Below, one piece after another: positions 1 through 5,200 of a stretch of 8,880 bases of DNA (within the stretch, counting starts at the first letter, position 1; every line of letters begins with the position of its first letter). The notes under the pieces were generated by a model that saw only the letters and a list, made by a program, of their open reading frames with translations, was not told the origin of the DNA and made no database searches. The position numbers and the translations under genes are program-made. The stretch covers positions 1-8,880 of the forward strand of contig JAIRZN010000059.1 of assembly GCA_031267205.1 (NCBI GenBank). The letters run 5' to 3'. Origin of the DNA: Tannerellaceae bacterium. GTDB taxonomy: Bacteria > Bacteroidota > Bacteroidia > Bacteroidales > Tannerellaceae.

Positions 1-47
1 TTTGCTACTTCCTTCGGTAATACATACTTGATTAATTCTTCTAACAT
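1..47 (-). CDS. Probable insertion-sequence ORF, N-terminus only (ISAon1-like), runs off the left edge
   Basis: An ATG on the minus strand (45-47) opens a frame that stays open to the window edge and reads MLEELIKYVLPKEVA. From memory, this resembles the start of the short N-terminal-region ORF found in ISAon1-type insertion sequences of Bacteroidales, which sits ahead of the DDE transposase part. Only 15 codons are visible, so no catalytic residue can be seen and the family call rests on resemblance alone. It lies just beyond the broken C-terminal end of the minus-strand gene at 86-470, which fits an insertion next to or inside that gene. It could also be an ordinary gene with a similar helical start. 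Confidence 0.4.
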   Translation of the reverse strand, partial: MLEELIKYVLPKEVA

Positions 48-95
48 AACTTCGTGTTTCTACCCTCAAAGTTATAGATTTTTTGTCAGAGAAAA
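1..95 (-). mobile_element. Possible end of an insertion sequence
   Basis: If the ORF at 1-47 belongs to an insertion sequence, the outer end of the element must lie to its right, somewhere between about 50 and 110. The reading frame of the neighbouring minus-strand gene stops at 86-88, which fits an IS boundary in this stretch. No terminal inverted repeat or target duplication can be confirmed because the other end is outside the window. The right coordinate is an estimate. Confidence 0.25.
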
Positions 96-470
96 CACAG
101 GGTTTTACTGGTGAACCGAATGTAGAGGTCGAATTGAAATGTTTCCTGAATAGGTTGCGGGAATTGTACGGGGTAACGGATTTTGAAGTTTAACAGTTCT
201 AATTCCGAATTAACAAAGTCTAAAGCCTTTTGAAAATAGGCGAATTTTAGGGCGTTTTTCCCCCTGCTCGTACCGATTTAAATATTCTAAGGTTGATAAC
301 TCAATACGAGTCTTACTCAAATTTCGAAAAATTGCTGTGTAATCGTTTTCAGAACTAATTTTCTCTACGTTTTTAACAAAGTTACCATAGGCGTTTTGCA
401 TTTCTTCGTTTGTGACTTGTGAAGGTTCGCTAAATAGAGCAAACAATTTCGTGTTTGATAATTCATTCAT
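86..470 (-). pseudogene. Frameshifted gene of unknown function, probably cut short at its 3' end
   Basis: From ATG at 468-470 an 86-codon frame starts MNELSNTKLFALFSEP and runs to TAA at 210-212, but its last residues (RLFSKGFRLC) look unlike the rest. A second minus-strand frame is open from about 277 down to TGA at 86-88 and contains ALKFAYFQKALDFVNSELEL followed by LNFKIRYPVQFPQPIQET, which reads like true protein. The frames overlap at 210-277. Removing one base from the G5A5 run (plus-strand T5C5 at 255-264) joins them as LEYLNRYEQG-KNALKFAYF, giving roughly 125 residues. The composition is helical and charged, with no motif I can name; the C-terminal half faintly recalls regulators carried by Bacteroides conjugative elements, which is only an impression. 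The end at 86 may be imposed by the insertion sequence to the left. A short functional 86-residue protein is the alternative. Confidence 0.5.
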
Positions 471-559
471 AAGTTTATTGTATTAAAGTGGATAAATTGT
501 GATATATAAGGTCATTAGGGCAATAAGCCCATATGTTTTTTAATACAGCTTATTTTTAC

Positions 560-1197
560 TCAATATTTGGCTAATCGTTTACCCATTTCAAACGCATTGT
601 GGCAATCTATAGAGAATTGCTTGTCTCTTACTTCTTTTTTATGCTGCTCATCTATACCGTCTGCATCATATTTGGAATAATCATCAAACTGGCATGTGTC
701 ATTAACCGTCATATATTCCCACTTGCCATTTAATATTAATTGTCCGAACATATTATGCCATTTGAATAGCGAATCATACCCGAACTGAGACATCATTTCT
801 TCTGAAGCATTCATATTGCATATATAGCCGACATTAATATTACCCTTATAATTTGAAAATCCTTGCCCATTGTAAGATCCATTCATAAAAAGAAGACGTC
901 CCATAAATGCTTGCATACATCCTGTTATATTGTACCCATAATTACAATATCGCTTTCCATTACTTTTTTCAGAATGGGTGATAATTCATCTTTCATGGCA
1001 CATTCTCCTACGAATCCACTCCATTTCCTTTTACAAGAAAAGCAACTGGAACAGCCTTTGTAATTCAATCCATATAAATGTACCACTTCTTCTGTTTCCG
1101 CTTCTGCATCTACTGCACCATCAAGGGCATGTTGCAGTAGAGTTGTAGTATTTCCCTTTTTACGCGGACTACCGTTTATTGCTATTACCTTTTTCAT
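560..1197 (-). pseudogene. Flavodoxin-family (NADPH-dependent FMN reductase-like) oxidoreductase, frameshifted
   Basis: The intact family binds FMN in a flavodoxin-like fold and reduces quinones, iron or similar acceptors in the cytoplasm. The first frame starts at ATG 1195-1197 (MKKVIAINGSPRKKGNTTTL, the FMN-phosphate loop near residues 8-19) and carries a cysteine cluster, GCSSCFSCK, with Cys49, 52, 55 and 66. It then reads SDIVIMGTI and stops at 925-927. The second frame picks up as YNITGCMQAFMGRLLFMNGS and runs to the stop at 560-562, ending with DCHNAFEMGKRLAKY. Family members have a GSPIY-type segment between these pieces; here it is gone, so a small deletion near 930-936 removed an FMN-contacting loop and shifted the frame. 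Codons upstream of 1197 are in frame, but MKKVIAING is the usual start. It diverges from the HxlR-type regulator at 1310, its probable controller. The second part alone (118 codons) lacks the FMN loop and is unlikely to work. Confidence 0.8.
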
Positions 1198-1223
1198 TTT
1201 TATATCTTCATAAAATATTTGGA

Positions 1224-1231
1224 CAAAATTA
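1224..1231 (-). promoter_or_regulatory. Bacteroidota -7 promoter element for the flavodoxin-family gene
   Basis: The minus strand reads TAATTTTG here, an exact match to the Bacteroides -7 consensus TAnnTTTG. It would place transcription start about 20 nt ahead of the ATG at 1195-1197. No good TTTG -33 element is seen at the usual distance; the nearest is an ATTG, which is too close. Confidence 0.4.
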
Positions 1232-1257
1232 CATATATTTGCTTCCCAATTTATATT

Positions 1258-1293
1258 ACTTTCCATTTGGAAAGCACTTTCAAAATGGAAAGT
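1258..1293. promoter_or_regulatory. Tandem dyad operator, probable HxlR-type regulator binding site
   Basis: Two imperfect 18-bp direct repeats lie head to tail, and each contains a hairpin-like dyad: CTTTCCATTTGGAAAG at 1259-1274 and CTTTCAAAATGGAAAG at 1277-1292. The first has perfect 6-bp arms around ATTT; in the second the arms are 5 bp. They sit between the divergent flavodoxin-family and HxlR-type genes, ending 17 nt before the regulator's ATG and beginning about 28 bp upstream of the oxidoreductase -7 box. HxlR-family proteins are dimeric winged-helix regulators, and HxlR of Bacillus subtilis is known to bind tandem sites, so this arrangement fits an autoregulated divergent switch. The binding role is inferred; the repeat structure is seen directly. 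Confidence 0.55.
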
Positions 1294-1309
1294 ATTGAAC
1301 AATCATATT

Positions 1310-1568
1310 ATGAACGAAGATTTGATAACACAAGAAGAAGGTTGCCAGTCTAAAAGCAGGATGATTTCAGTCATTGATGCACTGGCGGTTTTTGCATGGC
1401 AGGTGGAAAATTCCCATTATTATAGTGTTAACATATGGGAACAGAAGGTTTAAAGAAATCGTAAGGGCTGTACCAGGACTAACAAATAAAAGCTTATCTA
1501 AAAATCTAAAGGAAGGGCACATTGCTTTCCCCGAACGGCACATTGCTTTCCCCGAACGACCATCGTAA
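1310..1568 (+). pseudogene. HxlR-family winged-helix regulator, frameshifted and truncated
   Basis: The frame from ATG at 1310 starts MNEDLITQEEGCQSKSRMIS and has Cys12 just before the winged-helix domain, where redox-sensing HxlR/YodB-type regulators carry their sensor cysteine. It reads VIDALAVFAWQV and stops at 1451-1453. One base out, the plus strand reads LHGRWKIPIIIVL, then RRFKEIVRAVPGLTNKSLSK, the classic HxlR core (the W-K-I-P helix and the recognition helix). Removing one T from the T5 run at 1389-1393 restores VIDALAVLHGRWKIPII. A second lesion follows: after SLSKNLKE the protein should continue through the wing and dimerisation helix, but it reads GHIAFPERHIAFPERPS and stops at 1566-1568, because an unrelated 21-bp sequence is present twice. 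A normal family member is about 100-130 residues; this one would be about 86. It is divergent from the flavodoxin-family gene it probably controlled. Confidence 0.8.
1516..1557. repeat. Perfect 21-bp tandem duplication
   Basis: The 21-bp unit, which contains CATTGCTTTCCCCGAAC, occurs twice without spacing at 1516-1536 and 1537-1557. Because 21 is a multiple of three, it adds seven residues in frame (GHIAFPER-HIAFPER). It lies exactly where the normal C-terminal part of the HxlR-type regulator is lost, so it probably arose with or after the break. Confidence 0.9.
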
Positions 1569-1623
1569 TTCCCCAGTCGGACAGTTAATTTCTATAAGCT
1601 ACCTGATTTTGGAGGAAAATAAT

Positions 1624-1631
1624 TAAATTTG
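1624..1631 (+). promoter_or_regulatory. Candidate -7 promoter element for the pyrG operon
   Basis: TAAATTTG matches the Bacteroides -7 consensus TAnnTTTG and lies 49 nt before the pyrG GTG. The closest upstream TTTG (1608-1611) is only 12 nt away, shorter than the usual -33 spacing, so the match is partial. The rest of 1569-1680 is AT-rich and shows no terminator or other gene. Confidence 0.35.
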
Positions 1632-1680
1632 CGCTTTCGTATCGAATGGCGACAATATTGACAATTAAAATTACATTATA

Positions 1681-3282
1681 GTGGGAGATACTAAGTATAT
1701 ATTCGTTTCAGGCGGCGTTGTTTCATCCTTGGGCAAGGGCATCGTTTCGGCTTCACTCGGCAAATTGTTGCAGGCGAGGGGCTATAACGTCACTATCCAG
1801 AAGTTTGACCCGTACATAAACATAGATCCCGGAACGTTGAATCCGTATGAACATGGGGAATGTTACGTGACGGTCGACGGCCATGAGGCGGATTTGGATC
1901 TTGGACACTACGAACGCTTCCTGAATATCCCGACTACGAGGGCTAACAATATAACGACAGGGCGCATTTATCAAACTGTGATCGAAAAGGAGCGCAAGGG
2001 TGATTACCTGGGGAAGACGGTGCAGGTCATCCCGCATATCACGGACGAGATAAAGCGTAACGTGAAGCTGCTGTCGAAGAATAAGTTCGACTTTGTTATA
2101 ACCGAGATAGGCGGCACGGTGGGCGACATCGAATCGCTGCCCTTCATCGAAAGCGTGCGCCAGCTCAAGTGGGAACTCGGCAAGAACTGCATATGCGTGC
2201 ACCTGACTTACGTACCCTACATCGCGGCGGCTAAGGAGTATAAGACAAAGCCTACGCAACATTCGGTCAAGCAGTTGCAGGAGCTTGGCATACAGCCGGA
2301 CATCTTGGTGCTGCGTACCGAGAGGCTGCTGAACAGGGATTTGATACGCAAGGTGGCGTTGTTTTGCAACGTGTCCGTGGAATCGGTCGTACAATCGTTC
2401 GACGTGCCCACCATTTACGAAGTGCCCCTTGTGCTGCAACGCCAGAACATGGACGCTATCGTGCTTAAGAAGATGGATATGAATCCCGGCCCGACGCCTG
2501 ACATGAAGAAGTGGAAAGAGTTCCTCAAGAGGAAGGCCGACGCTACGGAAACCGTCCGTATAGCCCTGGTCGGCAAGTACGTCGAGCTTCAGGATGCATA
2601 TAAATCCATTAACGAATCGCTCCTTCAGGCGGCAATCTATAACGACCGCAAGTTAGACCTCCACCTTATTCATTCGGAGAAAGTAAATGCTACGAACGTG
2701 GACAAGCTGCTCTCCGGCATGGACGGCATACTCGTGGCCCCAGGCTTCGGCCAGCGTGGAATCGAGGGGAAGTTCGCCACCGTCCGCTACGCCCGCGAGA
2801 ACGACAAGCCATGTTTCGGCGTCTGCCTGGGGATGCAGTGCATGGTCATTGAGTTTGCCCGTAACGTACTCGGACTGGAGGGCGCCAACTCTACGGAGAT
2901 GGAGCATACGCCGCCGTATAAGGTGATAGACCTGATGGAAGACCAGAAGAATATTGTCAACATGGGCGGTTCCATGCGTCTCGGAGCGTACGACTGCGTT
3001 ATAAGGAAGGATTCCAAGGCCTACGAAGCATACCGCGAAGAACATATACAGGAGCGTCACCGCCACCGCTTTGAGTTCAACAACGAATACAGGCAGCAGT
3101 TCGAGGATGCCGGCATGAAATGTACGGGAGAGAATCCTGATACCGGCCTGATAGAGATAGTCGAGATACCCGCCTTGAAGTGGTTCCTCGGCACGCAGTA
3201 CCATCCGGAATACAACAGCACGGTGGTAAAGCCGAACCCCCTTTTCGTCAGCTTCGTTAAAGCTGCCATTGAAAACAAATAA
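1681..3282 (+). CDS. pyrG: CTP synthase (glutamine-hydrolysing)
   Basis: Converts UTP to CTP with ATP and glutamine in the cytoplasm, the last step of de novo pyrimidine nucleotide synthesis. The 533 residues match the family length. The N-terminal synthetase domain (about 1-265) has the P-loop-like GGVVSSLGKG (residues 11-20), KFDPYINIDPGTLNPYEHGE, DLDLGHYERF (71-80) and TEIGGTVGDIES (141-152). The C-terminal class I glutamine amidotransferase domain (about 290-533) has the nucleophile Cys382 in FGVCLGMQ and the His508/Glu510 pair in GTQYHPEY, so the catalytic triad is complete. The start is GTG at 1681: an in-frame TAA at 1666-1668 rules out a longer ATG start and the protein begins as the family does. 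It is first in an apparent operon, 12 nt ahead of yidC. Lysine codons are mostly AAG and the coding strand is G-rich, unlike the end of the operon. Confidence 0.98.
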   Translation: MGDTKYIFVSGGVVSSLGKGIVSASLGKLLQARGYNVTIQKFDPYINIDPGTLNPYEHGECYVTVDGHEADLDLGHYERFLNIPTTRANNITTGRIYQTVIEKERKGDYLGKTVQVIPHITDEIKRNVKLLSKNKFDFVITEIGGTVGDIESLPFIESVRQLKWELGKNCICVHLTYVPYIAAAKEYKTKPTQHSVKQLQELGIQPDILVLRTERLLNRDLIRKVALFCNVSVESVVQSFDVPTIYEVPLVLQRQNMDAIVLKKMDMNPGPTPDMKKWKEFLKRKADATETVRIALVGKYVELQDAYKSINESLLQAAIYNDRKLDLHLIHSEKVNATNVDKLLSGMDGILVAPGFGQRGIEGKFATVRYARENDKPCFGVCLGMQCMVIEFARNVLGLEGANSTEMEHTPPYKVIDLMEDQKNIVNMGGSMRLGAYDCVIRKDSKAYEAYREEHIQERHRHRFEFNNEYRQQFEDAGMKCTGENPDTGLIEIVEIPALKWFLGTQYHPEYNSTVVKPNPLFVSFVKAAIENK

Positions 3283-3294
3283 CATCATTTATAC

Positions 3295-5196
3295 ATGGAT
3301 AAGAATACAATAACAGGATTTGTGCTCATAGGGCTGGTCTTGCTTTTTTTTACCTGGTTGAACAGGCCTACGCCGGAACAGATTGAAGCGCGCCGCACGC
3401 AGGATTCCATCGCGAGGGTGGAGCAGGCGAAACGTTTGGAAGAAATAAGGTTGCAGGAGGAGAGAACGCCGGCCGACGCGGAAATGCGCGACGATGCACT
3501 GTCGGATTCGGCTGCAATGGCGGAAAAGGAAAGCCGGTTCGGCGTCTTCGCCTCGTCTGTGGACGGGTCGGAGGAGTATGCGCAATTAGAGAACGAACGC
3601 CTCGAACTGCGTATCTCCAGCAAAGGCGGACAGGTGTCTTACGCCAGGCTGAAGGATTATACGACGCACGACTCGCTGCCGCTTATACTTTTTGAAGGCG
3701 ATGAATCGAGCATTGACTTTACGCTGATAACGGCGACAAACCGCGTGGTCAATACCGCCGACTTGTATTTCACTCCTATCGAAGGCTCCGATCCCAATAC
3801 GGTGACAATGCGCCTGAAAGCGGGCGACAAGGGATACTTGGACTTTATATATACCCTGACCGACGACTATATGCTGCACTACACCATACGCGGGCAGGGC
3901 CTGAACGGCATACTGTCGCCCGGCACAAACGCCCTCGATGTGAAGTGGAACCAGTTGATACGCCAGCAGGAGAAAGGGCGTAAGTACGAAGACCAGTACA
4001 CGGGGCTTTACTATAAGTTTGTCGCCGATGATGTGGAAAACCTGAACGTGAGTGGCAACCGTAGCGAAAGGATCCCTAACCGGCTGCGCTGGATCGCCTA
4101 TAAGGATAAGTTCTTCTCAACGATACTGATTTCGGACGACGGCTTTGAGTCTACGACGCTTGACTCGCGGCAGCTTGCGAGCGGAGCGTATTTGAAACGC
4201 TTTAATACCGTCACCTCGTTGCCCTTTGACTTGCAGGGCAGGGAGGCCACGTCGCTAAGGTATTACTTCGGCCCTAACCAGTATTCGCAGCTCAAGTCGT
4301 ACGACAAGGACGCCTCTGCGGGCGAACAGTTGGACATGGAGAAGCTGGTGCCCCTCGGCGCAAGCGTCTTCCGCTGGATGAACCAATACTTTATCCTTCC
4401 TATATTCGACTTCCTGGGCAGGCACATAAGCAATATGGGATTAGTTATACTGCTGCTCACGCTGATTGTGAAGATGGCTATATTCCCGCTCACTTACAAG
4501 GGATATATGTCGTCGGCGAAGATGCGTGTGCTACGTCCGCAAGTCGAAGCGCTCAATGCCAAATACCCAGGCCAGGATAAAGCGCTGGAGCGTCAGAAGG
4601 CGACGATGGACTTGTACAGCCGCGCCGGCGCCAGCCCTATGAGCGGATGCCTGCCGATGCTGTTGCAAATGCCTATACTTATAGCGCTCTACATGCTCTT
4701 CCCTGCCTCCATAGAATTAAGGCATCAGAGCTTCCTGTGGGCGCAGGACTTATCCGCCTACGACGCCGTTATAAGCTGGGATGCGTACATACCGATTGTA
4801 TCCCCGTATTTCGGCAATCATATCAGCTTGTTCTGTCTGCTGATGGTAATAGTGAACGTTGTCTATGCCAAGTTTAACATGGATATGACGAACACCGGCC
4901 AGCAACAGATGCCCGGCATGAAGTTCATGATGATATACATGATGCCGCTGATGCTGCTGGTATTCCTGAACCAGAGCGCGTCGGGCCTGAGTTATTACTA
5001 CTTTATATCTACACTCATAACCATCCTCCAGACACTCAGCTTCCGCTACCTTATCAATGAAGAGAAGCTATTGGCCAAGCTGGAAGCCAACAAGAAGAAG
5101 CCTTCAAAGAAGTCAGGCTTTATGAAACGACTGGAAGATATGCAGAAGCAACAGCAGGAAGTCCTGCGCAAACAGCAGAATCAGAAGAGGAAATAG
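3295..5196 (+). CDS. yidC: Membrane protein insertase YidC
   Basis: YidC inserts and folds inner-membrane proteins, alone or with SecYEG. This is the long Gram-negative form (633 residues): an N-terminal membrane segment (about 5-22, TGFVLIGLVLLFFTW), a large periplasmic beta domain (about 40-360), and the conserved five-helix core from about 380. In the core, MGLVILLLTLIVKMAIFPLT is followed by SSAKMRVLRP, where Arg411 matches the hydrophilic-groove arginine, then GCLPMLLQMPILIALYMLF, a segment near 510-528, and two more near 542-583. The tail (about 590-633) is rich in Lys and Gln and probably contacts the ribosome. It starts at ATG 12 nt after pyrG, without a strong Shine-Dalgarno site, and stops 4 nt before uvrA. 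pyrG followed by yidC is, as far as I recall, a common order in Bacteroidales. A T8 run at 3344-3351 lies in the first membrane segment, but the frame is intact. Confidence 0.97.
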   Translation: MDKNTITGFVLIGLVLLFFTWLNRPTPEQIEARRTQDSIARVEQAKRLEEIRLQEERTPADAEMRDDALSDSAAMAEKESRFGVFASSVDGSEEYAQLENERLELRISSKGGQVSYARLKDYTTHDSLPLILFEGDESSIDFTLITATNRVVNTADLYFTPIEGSDPNTVTMRLKAGDKGYLDFIYTLTDDYMLHYTIRGQGLNGILSPGTNALDVKWNQLIRQQEKGRKYEDQYTGLYYKFVADDVENLNVSGNRSERIPNRLRWIAYKDKFFSTILISDDGFESTTLDSRQLASGAYLKRFNTVTSLPFDLQGREATSLRYYFGPNQYSQLKSYDKDASAGEQLDMEKLVPLGASVFRWMNQYFILPIFDFLGRHISNMGLVILLLTLIVKMAIFPLTYKGYMSSAKMRVLRPQVEALNAKYPGQDKALERQKATMDLYSRAGASPMSGCLPMLLQMPILIALYMLFPASIELRHQSFLWAQDLSAYDAVISWDAYIPIVSPYFGNHISLFCLLMVIVNVVYAKFNMDMTNTGQQQMPGMKFMMIYMMPLMLLVFLNQSASGLSYYYFISTLITILQTLSFRYLINEEKLLAKLEANKKKPSKKSGFMKRLEDMQKQQQEVLRKQQNQKRK

Positions 5197-5200
5197 CTAA

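Noticed and set aside
50..193. A plus-strand open stretch ending at TAA 191-193 that reads like protein (VELKCFLNRLRELYGVTDFE)
   Set aside because: It has an in-frame stop at 47-49 and no plausible start codon, and it is antisense to the frame that continues the 86-470 minus-strand gene. A C-terminal fragment on this strand is not excluded.
518..530. Small hairpin GGGC-AATAA-GCCC followed by a T run on the plus strand
   Set aside because: The stem is only 4 bp and the T run follows on the plus strand, where no gene ends. For the minus-strand gene ending at 560 it lacks the trailing T run, so it is not called a terminator.
925..1302. Longer minus-strand start (MFNTFHFESAF...) for the flavodoxin-family gene
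   Set aside because: The extra 35 codons run through the dyad operator and the -7 box, and the family starts at MKKVIAING.
1753..2439. Long antisense frames opposite pyrG
   Set aside because: They mirror a highly conserved gene with strong codon bias, show no recognisable domain and have no promoter of their own.
3344..3351. T8 run in the first membrane segment of yidC as a phase-variation tract
   Set aside because: YidC is normally essential and the frame is intact, so a switch here is unlikely.
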